Source: CAZXEJ01 sp964639895 (lineage in GTDB: Bacteria; Desulfobacterota_D; UBA1144; Nemesobacterales; JADFKM01). From it: a stretch of DNA of 64,000 nt. The position numbers were made by a program, and so were the translations under genes. This document shows, piece by piece, positions 27,576-36,443 of this stretch; positions within the stretch are counted from its first letter, which is position 1, and the number at the start of each line of letters is the position of its first letter. The notes below the pieces were generated by a model. That model made no database searches. It was given only the letters and a program-made list of their open reading frames with translations, and was not told the DNA's origin. The stretch lies in NCBI GenBank assembly GCA_964639895.1, contig CAZXEJ010000006.1, positions 1 to 64,000 on the forward strand, written 5' to 3'.

Positions 27576-28969
27576 TTGTACACTATCTTCCCCTGTATGG
27601 TTTCCTTGTTGAGCTTGTTGCTAAGGTGGAGCCCTTCGAAGATGAACTCTATGGCCGAGGCTATCTGCGAGGGGGTGCGCTCGATGTTGAGCCTGTCGAG
27701 GCACTTGCCCAGCCCCTTTATGACCTTGACCCCCTCGAGGTAGTCTGAGGACGGCATCGTGTCCGACACCTCGACGTAGCCCTTGTCGAAGTTCTCCGTG
27801 ATCACGTCGAGCTCCTCGGGTTCGGGAAAATAGGAGTCGAACACGGTCTTTACGGCCTTCTTGATCAGGTTCTCGACGACCGTCTCCTCGTTGGTGTCGT
27901 CGCCCAGGTACTCGAGCTCGATCTTGCCCGACGTGGACGACATCACGGCCGGCAGGTCGGTGATCCTCGGTGCCACTTCCTTCTCGCCCAGCACGATGGC
28001 CCGCTTCTCGGCCTTGGCCACGAGGCTCTCGTAGTTTGCGATCGACGTCCTCACGCTGACGCCGGAGCGCTGGTTTATCTCGCTCGAGGCCCTGGCCTGG
28101 AATGTGATTTCGGCCAATATGTCGTACATGAACTGTGGGACCTTCACGACGTAGCCGTCGGTCGCCATGCGGCGGGCTTCCTGCTTCATGATGCTGGTCT
28201 CGACCTCTCGCGTGACCGGATAGTGGGTGCGCAGGTGGGCCTGGAAGCGGTCCTTGAGCGGGGTGATGATGCGGCCGCGGTTGGTGTAGTCTTCGGGGTT
28301 GGCCGTGGCCACGATGCAAAGGTCCAGCGGGAGCCTTATCTTGTAGCCCTTTATCTGTACGTCTTTCTCCTCCATGATATTGAAAAGTCCCACTTGGACC
28401 TTCTCGGCCAGGTCGGGAAGCTCGTTTATGGCGAAGATGCCCCTGTTGCTCCGCGGTATGAGGCCGTAGTGTATGGTGAGCTCGTCCGAAAGGTAGCGGC
28501 CCTCGGCCACTCGTATCGGGTCGACCTCGCCTATGAGGTCCGCTATGGAGACGTCCGGCGTGGCCAGCTTCTCGCTGTAGCGTTGCTCGCGGCCTATCCA
28601 CTCGATGGGGGTCTCGTCGCCGTACTCGGCCACCATCTTCCTGCCGTACTTGGACACCGGGTTGAAGGGGTTGTCGTTGAGTTCCGAGCCCTTGATCACG
28701 GGGATGGCCTCGTCGAGGAGCCGTATGAGGGAGCGGATTATCTTGGTCTTGCCCTGGCCGCGCTCACCCAGAAATATCATGTCGTGGCCGGCGAGAATGG
28801 CGGTCTCGAGCCGGGGTATCACGGTATCGTCGTAACCAAGTATGTCTTCGAAAAGGGGCTCGCCAGCGCGCATCTTGGCTATCAGGTTCTTTCGCAACTC
28901 CTCCTTGACGGTGAGGGGCCGGTACTCGATGGCCCTCAGTTCTCCGAGCGTGCGTGGCAATTCGTTCAT
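27572..28969 (-). CDS. MoxR/Mg-chelatase-type AAA+ ATPase
   Basis: 465 aa AAA+ protein. Walker A is GERGQGKT (68-75); the Walker B-like GIFAINELPDL and the sensor region IVATANPEDYTNRG follow, as in ChlI/MoxR proteins. The N-terminal PRTLGELRA and the whole core closely resemble the actinobacterial Rv0958 group as I remember it. It is expected to form a hexamer that works on the downstream VWA protein and an unknown client. ATG 28969 (MNELPRTLG) has an AGGGAGGGTGGGA purine stretch upstream. It is the first gene of the pair and likely uses the promoter near 29170. Confidence 0.9.
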   Translation of the reverse strand: MNELPRTLGELRAIEYRPLTVKEELRKNLIAKMRAGEPLFEDILGYDDTVIPRLETAILAGHDMIFLGERGQGKTKIIRSLIRLLDEAIPVIKGSELNDNPFNPVSKYGRKMVAEYGDETPIEWIGREQRYSEKLATPDVSIADLIGEVDPIRVAEGRYLSDELTIHYGLIPRSNRGIFAINELPDLAEKVQVGLFNIMEEKDVQIKGYKIRLPLDLCIVATANPEDYTNRGRIITPLKDRFQAHLRTHYPVTREVETSIMKQEARRMATDGYVVKVPQFMYDILAEITFQARASSEINQRSGVSVRTSIANYESLVAKAEKRAIVLGEKEVAPRITDLPAVMSSTSGKIELEYLGDDTNEETVVENLIKKAVKTVFDSYFPEPEELDVITENFDKGYVEVSDTMPSSDYLEGVKVIKGLGKCLDRLNIERTPSQIASAIEFIFEGLHLSNKLNKETIQGKIVYK

Positions 28970-29922
28970 CAGGATCCCACCCTCCCTGGCATAGGGGTTT
29001 TGGCGCCGCATGCCGTTTTTAAAGGAGCTCGTGGACTTTCAGGCCTCGGCGACCGGGGTGAGGAGCGCGTCAGAGCGAGTGTGCGGGCGGAGTGAGGTTC
29101 GGCTCCGTAGCGGCGGATTCCTCGCCTTGGTTCCTGCGTCCCTGAGGAGAGCACGAGATATATTACTTATTATACAAACATTGAACCCCGTTTTAAACAC
29201 GAATATGTCGCAGTGGTGCTCCCGTCTCGGGATACGCCGAGCGGCGGGGTGGGAGACGCCCGTCCCAGTGGGGTGTTGCGCCCCTCGAGGTGGGACGGCG
29301 TGCCGTGGGTACGGAGGGTGGAAGACTGTCGCTCGGCGGGGTCGGCGGTAGGCCCACGAGGGGGCCTGGATATCGGCAAGGTGTGAAGCGCTCGGCGATG
29401 CGATGTAGTGCGGCGAGTCCTCCTCACACTCGGCCGGCCGCTTCGGAGGCGGGGCTGGGCGAAGGGAGCGTGGACGAAGCCACTCGTGTGTGTCCCTTGT
29501 ATGCGCCCGGTGATGGGACACGGAGCGCCGATACACTGTAGGCGTGACGGTGATAGGTGTGGTGGAGAATAGACGAACTTTCTCTCGGACGAGAGGCGCG
29601 TGCGCGGAAGTAGTGGATACATTCGGTGGGGAGAGGCCGGCCTCTGTGGGGCGGAGTTGGAAGATTTCTGAGCCGCGACGCGCTGGGATGCTCAAGCCCT
29701 TTGGTGCCCATTGATGCGCGGCAGGATCCGCCGTGCCCCCGGCCTTCGGCTTGTGTGGCTCACCGATTGGGGATGCAGCCCGCGGAGGGATGCGGTGGTC
29801 TCCGGGCCGAAGAGGTATCCGCTCGGCATTGACACCCGTTCTTCGTTGGATCGTCGGTGGTCAGGCGGGTGGAGGCGGCGGCACGAGTGCCGGCGGGATG
29901 GTGTGTGGGACGTAAGGGCACC
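28970..29922. other. 0.95-kb spacer with an AT-rich promoter patch
   Basis: Upstream of the AAA+ gene and downstream of ccmH. Apart from an AT-rich island at 29155-29210 that holds a -10-like box on the - strand, the stretch is G-rich on + and has only low-complexity, non-homologous open frames. No RNA gene was recognised. Confidence 0.6.
29169..29197 (-). promoter_or_regulatory. Promoter candidate for the AAA+/VWA operon
   Basis: On the - strand: TTTAAA (29192-29197), a 17-nt spacer, then TATAAT (29169-29174). It lies in the only AT-rich stretch of the spacer. It would give a 5' leader of roughly 190 nt before the AAA+ start. The -35 is weak; the -10 is perfect. Confidence 0.45.
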
Positions 29923-30453
29923 CTAAGCGTCGTAGCGCTCCAATTCCTGCTCGAGGCGTGCGGCGTAGAGGGCGTCTTCGTCGGCCTCACTCTGGCGGGA
30001 GGTTGCTCCGGGGGCCGCTTCCTCCGTATCGCTCATCCCGTTGCGGTTCTTCCTTACGATCAGTCCCACGGCGACGCCTCCCGCCACGATGGCCGCTCCC
30101 GGCAGCAGCCACAGCAGCAGGTTCTTCCCGCGCGGCGGGGGGGCCCCGAGGATGGAATCGCCGTACCTGTCGACGAAGTAGGCTATGATCTCCTCCTTCG
30201 ACTCGCCCTCGGTGAGCTTGCGCCGTATTATCTCCCTCATCTCAACCGCAAGCTCGGAATTGGATTCGGCCACCGACTGCCCCCTGCAGACGGGACACAT
30301 GAGTTCGTCGGCTATCTCCATTACTCTGTCTTCGAGCGACAGCCGGGGCGGCTCGGCCAGCGAAGGAGCGGTCGCCGTCTGTAGGACCATCCATAGGGCC
30401 GTTGCAGCTGCAACGACGCAACACGCTCGCCGGATCATGCGGCCAGGCGTCAT
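29923..30453 (-). CDS. ccmH: Cytochrome c maturation protein CcmH
   Basis: Membrane-anchored thiol-disulfide protein of system I cytochrome c biogenesis; it keeps the apocytochrome CxxCH cysteines reduced for haem attachment. The signature LMCPVCRGQSVAES gives redox cysteines C53 and C56. There is an N-terminal signal/anchor and a second hydrophobic helix at about 111-132. Length is 176 aa. ATG 30453 overlaps the ccmG stop by 4 nt (ATGA). The other ccm genes are not in this window. Confidence 0.93.
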   Translation of the reverse strand: MTPGRMIRRACCVVAAATALWMVLQTATAPSLAEPPRLSLEDRVMEIADELMCPVCRGQSVAESNSELAVEMREIIRRKLTEGESKEEIIAYFVDRYGDSILGAPPPRGKNLLLWLLPGAAIVAGGVAVGLIVRKNRNGMSDTEEAAPGATSRQSEADEDALYAARLEQELERYDA

Positions 30454-31007
30454 CGGGCACCACCTCCTTGGGCCTCCTCGGGACTGGACGAGGAATCGAG
30501 CGCACGGCTCATGTAGGCATCGATCAACTCCTCTGTTAGGGGGCCTGAGTACTTGTCCACTATCCTTCCCTTGGCGTCGATGAAAAACGTCTCCGGCACC
30601 CCAGCGACACCGTAGTCGACTGCGATCCTTCCCTTGGGGTCGGAGCCGCTCGGATAGGAGCCGCCGTAGCGGCCCAGGAACCGTCTTGCATTCTCGGGGT
30701 CGTCCCAAATGTTGGCCCCGATGAATATGGCCCCCCGTTCGCGGTAGCGCTGCCACGCCCTCTCGATGGCCCTTGCCTCGGAGCGACACGGCTCGCACCA
30801 CGACGCCCAGAAATTCAGCAGGACGGCCTTGCCGCGTAGATCCGTGGACTTGAGCGTCCCGCCCTCGAACAGCCGGAGCTCGAACGGCGGAGCCTTCCTT
30901 CCGACAAGGGGTGAGCGTCCGGTGCCGTCGGTGGGGCGTCGGAAGAGTCCCACGGCAAGGAGCACGATGAGTCCCACTAGGAGGAGAAATACGAGGGCTC
31001 TTCCCAT
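30450..31007 (-). CDS. ccmG: Thiol:disulfide interchange protein CcmG/DsbE (TlpA-like)
   Basis: Thioredoxin-fold protein anchored by an N-terminal helix (about residues 3-21), facing the periplasm. The active site is WCEPC (C71, C74); the cis-Pro segment GVAGVPETFFID follows. It passes reducing equivalents to CcmH and apocytochrome c. Coupling to ccmH by a 4-nt overlap supports the c-type cytochrome role over other TlpA functions. ATG 31007 is used; the frame stays open upstream, but that part is not protein-like. 185 aa. Confidence 0.92.
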   Translation of the reverse strand: MGRALVFLLLVGLIVLLAVGLFRRPTDGTGRSPLVGRKAPPFELRLFEGGTLKSTDLRGKAVLLNFWASWCEPCRSEARAIERAWQRYRERGAIFIGANIWDDPENARRFLGRYGGSYPSGSDPKGRIAVDYGVAGVPETFFIDAKGRIVDKYSGPLTEELIDAYMSRALDSSSSPEEAQGGGAR

Positions 31008-31200
31008 ATCCTGGATTACCGCCGTCCTCGGGGTGGACTCGGCCGCAGCCGGCCCAAGCAATATTATACCCAACCCCTCCTCCTTGCTGAGGTGGCGTGA
31101 GCGGGGGCTGTCCCGGGAGGGGTGTGATATGTGAGAGGTCGATGGGGACGCCGTCCACGCCTCGGTGGGATCAGGCCTGCTTCCTACTCGGCCCTCGGCT

Positions 31201-32145
31201 TCAAAGCAACCGTGGGGAGACGGGGTATTCGAACAGCTCGGCCAGTCCCTCCGGGTCAAGCACACCGATCTCACAGACGAGGCCGCTCAGGAGATCGAGG
31301 GGTGTTGAGTCGAAGTAGACGTTTAACACCTTGACCCCCGCGACCTCCTCCTCAAGTACTTCGCGCCTATCGTGCTCCAAGACGCGGTGTAAGTGTTCGA
31401 GGCGCGGGCTTAGCAACTTCTCGGTGCCCGCGGCACAGTAGAAGGGTACACCGAAGTGGAGGGCCGCCACGGCCAGCCCCAGCGTGCCGATCTTGTTTAT
31501 CACGCTCTGCCGCGTCACGCAGTCGGCGCCCACGAGGCACAGATCGACGGCGCGACGTTGCAGGATGTCGAACATCAAGCTGTCCACCACATACGTAACC
31601 TTAGCCCCGCATGCGGCCGCTCTCTTGAGTACCGTCCTGCCCTCGCATCCGGGCCTGGATTCGGTGCATACGACCGACACATCCCTGCCGAGGCCTACGG
31701 CCTCTTCGATGGCGGCAATGACGGTCGAGCTGTAGGAATGGGTGAGCACGGCAACAGACGCCCCACCAACCGACTCCAGTAGTCGGCAGCAGTGGGCAAT
31801 GGTGGCCTGCGCGTTCTCCTCCAGCCGCGTGCCGAAACCGAGTGCGGCCCTCTCTGCGGCCTCGGCCGCCGCGGCGGCCGAGGCTCCCGATCGGACGACC
31901 TCTTCGGCCGCGGCCAGCACCGAGTTGGCGAGGTTGATTATGGGTGCCATCGAAGGCTGCGCACCGATGAGCTCGCGACATGCCCGGCCCAGACGGCACA
32001 GGACCTCGTCGGCTGTATGAGCGACGAGGCCTCGTCCCAAGGCGGCCAAGGCGCGTGCGGCCGAAGAGGCCAGTTCGGCCGCGCCTGAAGAGGTGTCCCC
32101 TTTTATGGCGGCCAAGGCTTGGTTAAACTGATCGATGTGTTCCAT
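31201..32145 (-). CDS. eIF2B alpha/beta/delta-like family protein
   Basis: 314 aa protein of the family that includes eukaryotic eIF2B regulatory subunits, methylthioribose-1-phosphate isomerase (MtnA) and archaeal ribose-1,5-bisphosphate isomerase. Family segments seen are TESRP (161-165), GAD (206-208) and NKIGT (217-221). The isomerases have a catalytic Cys in a THCN-type motif; here it reads THSYS (135-139), as in eIF2B-alpha-like members, so isomerase activity is doubtful. Function in bacteria is unknown. It has a strong ribosome-binding site (AGGAGGGGGG) and its own promoter; it is divergent from the next gene. Confidence 0.85.
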   Translation of the reverse strand: MEHIDQFNQALAAIKGDTSSGAAELASSAARALAALGRGLVAHTADEVLCRLGRACRELIGAQPSMAPIINLANSVLAAAEEVVRSGASAAAAAEAAERAALGFGTRLEENAQATIAHCCRLLESVGGASVAVLTHSYSSTVIAAIEEAVGLGRDVSVVCTESRPGCEGRTVLKRAAACGAKVTYVVDSLMFDILQRRAVDLCLVGADCVTRQSVINKIGTLGLAVAALHFGVPFYCAAGTEKLLSPRLEHLHRVLEHDRREVLEEEVAGVKVLNVYFDSTPLDLLSGLVCEIGVLDPEGLAELFEYPVSPRLL

Positions 32146-32175
32146 TGCGGCGTCGGCCCCCCTCCTGGTAACACT

Positions 32176-32204
32176 AAATTATCCCAGAAAGGGGGCGTTG
32201 TCAG
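32176..32204 (-). promoter_or_regulatory. Promoter of the eIF2B-like gene
   Basis: On the - strand: CTGACA (32199-32204), a 17-nt spacer, TAATTT (32176-32181). The start point would be near 32169, about 24 nt before the ATG. The -35 matches the sigma-70 consensus in five of six bases. Confidence 0.5.
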
Positions 32205-32295
32205 CCCCAACGTCTACGGCCGGCCGAGCTCGCGGTGGAGCGTAGCGGGCTGAACTCATCGGGGGCGGTGTGGCGTCTCTTAATGGTGATGAGGT

Positions 32296-33099
32296 ATGAG
32301 GATAGAGGTGTTGGCCATAGGGCGAGAGATTCTGTCGGGCAGGACGCTCGATACCAATTCCCACTGGATAGCTCGTCAGGTTGCCTCACTGGGCGGTCGC
32401 CTGAGCAGGATTGCCGCCGTCGATGACGACGAGACGGAGATAGTCTCGGAGATCGCTTCCGCCCGGGATCGCGGCGTGTCGGTGCTCATCACCACGGGCG
32501 GCCTGGGCCCGACGAGCGACGACAAGACGCTTGCCGCCATAGCCGCCGCAGCAGGTCTGGATCTGGTCGAGTGCGCATCGGCACTCAGGTTCGTTTCGAG
32601 CCGCTACGAGGAGTTTCACGCCGCGGGTCACGTCGATTCACCCATCCTTACCCCCGAACGGAGGAAGATGGCGCTGCTCCCGCGGGGAAGCCTGTGGCTT
32701 GACAACGCCGTCGGGGCCGCTCCCGGTGTGAGGTTGACGTTGGATGGCATGACGGTGTTCGCCCTGCCCGGTGTTCCGGCGGAGATGAAAGACATCTTCA
32801 CGCGCCACGTCATTGAGCATCTGCGCCGCCTTCTTGAGGGCAGGGTGCTTCTCGAGTGCAGGGTTGTGACGGGTATCGGGGACGAATCGGTGCTCGGCCC
32901 CATACTCGACGCCGTTGCCGGGAGCGTGCCGGGAGTGTACCTGAAGTCCACCCCCCGGAGGTTCGGGCAGGAAGAGGGGATCGAGGTCTACATATCGGTC
33001 TGGGGTGAGGACGAGGACCTCTCGCGACGGAAGCTTACCGAGGCGAAAGATATGTTGCTACGCTTGGCAGCCGAGCGCGGGGGGCGGTGTCGCAGTTGA
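32296..33099 (+). CDS. CinA N-terminal (MoaB/Mog-like) domain protein
   Basis: 267 aa consisting of the molybdopterin-binding-like COG1058 domain: TNSHWIARQVASLGGRL, the TTGGLGPTSDDKT loop (about residues 73-85) and ALPGVPAEMKDIF. Full CinA proteins add a C-terminal nicotinamide-nucleotide amidohydrolase; that half is absent here, as in many stand-alone homologues. The domain has been linked to ADP-ribose or NAD-related pyrophosphatase activity in CinA. Start ATG 32296, with ATGAGG just upstream. It is divergent from the eIF2B-like gene across 150 bp. Confidence 0.88.
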   Translation: MRIEVLAIGREILSGRTLDTNSHWIARQVASLGGRLSRIAAVDDDETEIVSEIASARDRGVSVLITTGGLGPTSDDKTLAAIAAAAGLDLVECASALRFVSSRYEEFHAAGHVDSPILTPERRKMALLPRGSLWLDNAVGAAPGVRLTLDGMTVFALPGVPAEMKDIFTRHVIEHLRRLLEGRVLLECRVVTGIGDESVLGPILDAVAGSVPGVYLKSTPRRFGQEEGIEVYISVWGEDEDLSRRKLTEAKDMLLRLAAERGGRCRS

Positions 33100-33429
33100 T
33101 TGACGTAGGCGACGGCTCCGCGTGCGTGCGGCTCTTCGTCGTCTGGAAATCTTGTCGCAAGGCCGAATCCGCTATGTGCGGACAAGCCGGTTCCGATGTG
33201 CGGCAGGATGCCCGATTAAATCCCCTTTTCGGCCCACTGTTGCGCGACCCGGCAGACGGGGCAACAGGATCGGAAGCCCCAAGCTCCCGCTCGTCGGACC
33301 AACTTGACGGGCGGCCCCGCTTGAAGCCTGCGCATCTTCTCGGCCACCCTGAGGCCGCCTAGGTCTGCTCGGGCATAGAGACGCTTCGGGGCGTACGGCA
33401 ACGTACCTACGATGCTACTACACCTGAGC
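33100..33429. other. 330-bp spacer between convergent genes
   Basis: Between the CinA-domain gene (+) and the His-rich gene (-). On the - strand a 61-codon frame with a TTG start (33216-33401) encodes a CCPVC motif, but it uses CGA repeatedly, which real genes here avoid, so I do not call it a gene. No terminator hairpin was recognised. Confidence 0.5.
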
Positions 33430-33792
33430 CTAGTAGTCGTAGAACGAGAAGTTGAAGCTCATGTAAGGCACGGCCGGGTATGGGTAGTAGTAGTAGGGTG
33501 AATACCAGACCGGCGGTACGAACACGACGGCTGCGGGCCACGGGTAGAAGTGGTGCCTGTGTCGAAAGGCGTAATATCTGTGGCGAATGAACGGCCTGTG
33601 GTGGCGGTACCAATGGTGGGCTCGGTGGTGGAAGTGATGCCTGCGGGCGTGGACGTATCTGTGGTTATACCGTGCCGCCGGGTGATGCGCCCTGTAGCCC
33701 AGTCTTCCTCTCCCGTCGGCGTAGGTCGTCGCAGCACCCAGCATCGCTGTTGCCAGGAGAAGAAGGAGTGCGTATGCAGATGCTCTTTTCAT
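33430..33792 (-). CDS. His/Tyr-rich exported small protein
   Basis: 120 aa with a clear signal peptide (KR then a hydrophobic run at about residues 5-21, cleavage likely after TTYA). The mature part has a His-rich segment from about residue 35 to 81, with many HH pairs spaced by Arg/Ala/Tyr/Trp, then a Pro/Tyr-rich tail ending SFYDY. I count 16 His and 18 Tyr in total. Such composition suggests metal (Ni, Cu, Zn) binding or surface adhesion; no enzyme motif is seen. A strong ribosome-binding site (GGGAGGT) and normal codons support that it is expressed. Function not known. Confidence 0.82.
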   Translation of the reverse strand: MKRASAYALLLLLATAMLGAATTYADGRGRLGYRAHHPAARYNHRYVHARRHHFHHRAHHWYRHHRPFIRHRYYAFRHRHHFYPWPAAVVFVPPVWYSPYYYYPYPAVPYMSFNFSFYDY

Positions 33793-34000
33793 CCTGTGCT
33801 ACCTCCCGTTGTCGGGTGTCCTATAGAATTAAACCGGTGTAGTTGGCGGTTGGTTGCTTCGGAGTGGAGAAAGGAGACGAAGCTGTGCCGGTCGCCCCGA
33901 TGGGGGGTCCTCAGCCGCACCCCAGCGCGCTCTCGTCCCGGATCTCCCTCCTCTCTCACCGTTTCCTCCTGCCACGGCGGGGTCGGGCGCGTGGGGCGTC

Positions 34001-36088
34001 TCAGCGGCCGGCGATCCATTTCTTCAGCTGATCGATCCCCCTCTTGCTTCCAACCACCGTCAGTCTGTCACCCTCCTTTAGTACGGTGTCTTCATCCGGT
34101 ACCATGAACTCTCCGTTCCTTTGGATCAACGCCACCGCGGTACGTTCGGGCACGGGCAGCGAAGCGACCTTCTGTCCGATGAATGCCGACGTGGGAGAAG
34201 ACCTCTCGACGGTGACCGCCGTAAAGCGGTCGCGCATTAGCAGCGTCTCCTTGAGCTCCTGTTCGTTACGGTCCCGGAGCCATTCATCCATGAAATCGTC
34301 GTCGTCGACGCGTTCAGCTATGTGCGCCAGAATGCGCAGGTGCAGGCCGGCGTCGTCCTCGGGGCTGAGGAGGAAGAAGAAGGCGTGTATGGCACTCTCC
34401 TCGTTCCCCGCGCCAAGCGTTTCGTCGAGCTCCACGCTGACTCCTTCTCTGGAGCGGGCAATGAAGAGTTGGGGAGAGTCTACATGGGGCGTCCTCATGT
34501 GGGGGAGTGCGACTCCGTGTGAGACAGGGGTGGCGCCCACGCGTGTGCCCTGCATGAACCCACGTGACAGCGTCTCTGCGTCGGCGGCCGTTATGGAGGC
34601 GAAATACTCGGCGGCTCGTCTTACGATGTCGGCGAATCCTTCTCCCTCTTGGACCTCGACGATTCTTGCCCCCGCCACGACGTCGCTGAACGGGTCGTGT
34701 TCGCGAAGACCTTTCTCCTTGAGGATCTCTCTCAGCTCGCTGTCCAGGGCGTCGTAGCGCAGCCCCCCCAGCCGCGCGAAGATGTGGAATATGGCACCCG
34801 TGCGTGCCACCCTTGCTCGGGCGTAGAGGCGGTACCACAGTAGGCATGCGCACACTAGTGCCGCAACGACCGCCACAACGCGTGCTCCCAGTTCACCCAC
34901 TAGAAGCAGCGATATGGCTATACCTCCTATCTGTACCCAGGGGTAGAGGGGTGATTTGTAGCCGGGGTCGTACGACGGAATCCTGCTCTCCCGCATGACG
35001 ATGAGGGCTGCACATATGAGGATGAGCATCATGAGCTGGAATGCGCTTGCCAGTTTGGCTATCTTCAACGGATCGAAGGCCAGCAGGAACACGACCGTGA
35101 CGGCCACGGTGGCGGCAATCGAGTACTTGGGGGTCTTGAAGCGCGAGTAGCGGCGGAACAGCGTGGGCAGAAGCCCGTCGCGGCTCATGGCCATGGGGTA
35201 GCGCGAGGCGCTGAGTATGCCCGCGTTCGCTACCGATGTGAATGCGAGCATTGCGGCGAGCGACATAAGCCACAGGCCGACCGTCCCCAGGATCTTTGTG
35301 CCCGCCGTGGCGACTGGAGTCAGGTCTCCCCTCAACTCTTCGAGCGGTATCACGCCCACCATCACCAACGTCCCACCCACGTATATTACAACGGCCACCA
35401 GCATCGCCAGGATGATACCCCTCGGCAGGTTGCGCTCGGGGTCCTTGATCTCTTCTACGACGCTGGCGACCTTGGTCACTCCGACGTAGCTTATGTATAC
35501 GAGCCCCGCCGTCGAGAGGATCGAATGAGGGGTCTCGTCGAACATCCCCGCCAAATTGGATGCCGCTACCCTCGGTAGACCGGCCGTGATGAACCCGACT
35601 AGGATAACGATCAGAACGCCCACCAGTGCGATCTGGAAGGTTCCCGACTCCTTTGCGCCCAACAGGTTGATGAGGCCGAACAACAGTGTGAGGGCGACGG
35701 CGACGGAGACGATGTCGAGCCGGGGAAAGAGAAGATGCAGATATGCTCCCATTCCAATTAATGCGAATGCGGTCTTGAGGATGAGTGCCAGCCAGGTGCC
35801 GAAGCCTCCTATGGTTCCCGCCACCGGCCCGAGGCTGCGATCGACGAAATAGTAGGCGCCGCCGGCTCGAGGCATGGCCGTGCCCAGCTCCGATATGCTG
35901 AACACCGCAGGCAGGACGGGTAGGGCGGCCAGAAGGTAGCTTAGTACTATGGCCGGCCCGGCTTCTCGTGCCGCTATGCCGGGGAGGAGGAAGAAGCCTG
36001 CACTGAGCGTGGTGCCTGCGGCGATTGCGAATACGTAAGGAAGGGTGAGTTCCTTCTTGAGCCTGTCTTTCCTATGGACTCTTATCAT
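34001..36088 (-). CDS. APC-family permease fused to PTS EIIA-like and RCK_C (TrkA-C) domains
   Basis: 695 aa. Residues about 10-425 form a multi-span APC-superfamily amino-acid permease (GTTLSAGFFLLPG, MPRAGGAYYFVD). Residues about 475-615 form an EIIA domain of the fructose/Ntr type. The phospho-acceptor His is conserved in GVALPH (H530). Residues about 622-693 form a TrkA-C/RCK_C ligand-binding domain (VPDEDTVLKEGDRLTVVGS). This suggests an amino-acid transporter controlled by phosphorylation and by a small ligand such as a nucleotide. ATG 36088 (MIRVHRKDRLKKEL) is chosen; it is a single gene. Substrate unknown. Confidence 0.9.
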   Translation of the reverse strand: MIRVHRKDRLKKELTLPYVFAIAAGTTLSAGFFLLPGIAAREAGPAIVLSYLLAALPVLPAVFSISELGTAMPRAGGAYYFVDRSLGPVAGTIGGFGTWLALILKTAFALIGMGAYLHLLFPRLDIVSVAVALTLLFGLINLLGAKESGTFQIALVGVLIVILVGFITAGLPRVAASNLAGMFDETPHSILSTAGLVYISYVGVTKVASVVEEIKDPERNLPRGIILAMLVAVVIYVGGTLVMVGVIPLEELRGDLTPVATAGTKILGTVGLWLMSLAAMLAFTSVANAGILSASRYPMAMSRDGLLPTLFRRYSRFKTPKYSIAATVAVTVVFLLAFDPLKIAKLASAFQLMMLILICAALIVMRESRIPSYDPGYKSPLYPWVQIGGIAISLLLVGELGARVVAVVAALVCACLLWYRLYARARVARTGAIFHIFARLGGLRYDALDSELREILKEKGLREHDPFSDVVAGARIVEVQEGEGFADIVRRAAEYFASITAADAETLSRGFMQGTRVGATPVSHGVALPHMRTPHVDSPQLFIARSREGVSVELDETLGAGNEESAIHAFFFLLSPEDDAGLHLRILAHIAERVDDDDFMDEWLRDRNEQELKETLLMRDRFTAVTVERSSPTSAFIGQKVASLPVPERTAVALIQRNGEFMVPDEDTVLKEGDRLTVVGSKRGIDQLKKWIAGR

Positions 36089-36443
36089 CTGTGCTCGTCG
36101 TCCCGGCAGCGCAACGTTTAAGCATCCCCCCTGCTGAAGGTGGGACCTGTACATCACATCTTAACCCATGAAGGGACCGGTTGTGAATGCCGTGAAACCA
36201 CCGAAGGCTTGGGAGGCGCCCTGGAGTCGGTGGTGCCGATCGAGGATGGGCGAAGATGGTATAGGACGGCTTGCGCATACAGCGCCGAGGCGAAGTCTTC
36301 CCCCCCTCCCTACGAAAGGGCCCCCTGCCGGTGGTCGTACGGCTCGAATAAGGCCGTTGCCTTTTCTCCACGTGCTACGTGTGAGTGGATTTCAGGGGGA
36401 GACCTTCAAGAGGTTTACAATAGACTCAACAGACCGGGGGCGG
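36089..36443. other. 355-bp spacer without recognisable features
   Basis: Lies between the lipoprotein gene's 3' end and the permease start, both on the - strand. The open frames on + are antisense or run into the lipoprotein gene. No clear promoter for the permease was found, although TTAAGATGTGATG near 36155-36168 on the - strand is somewhat -10-like. Confidence 0.5.

Noticed and set aside
33216..33401. 61-codon frame (-, TTG start) with a CCPVC zinc-ribbon-like motif, just after the His-rich gene
   Set aside because: It uses CGA four times and CTA, codons that confirmed genes here avoid, and has no strong ribosome-binding site. It would need a homologue to be revived.
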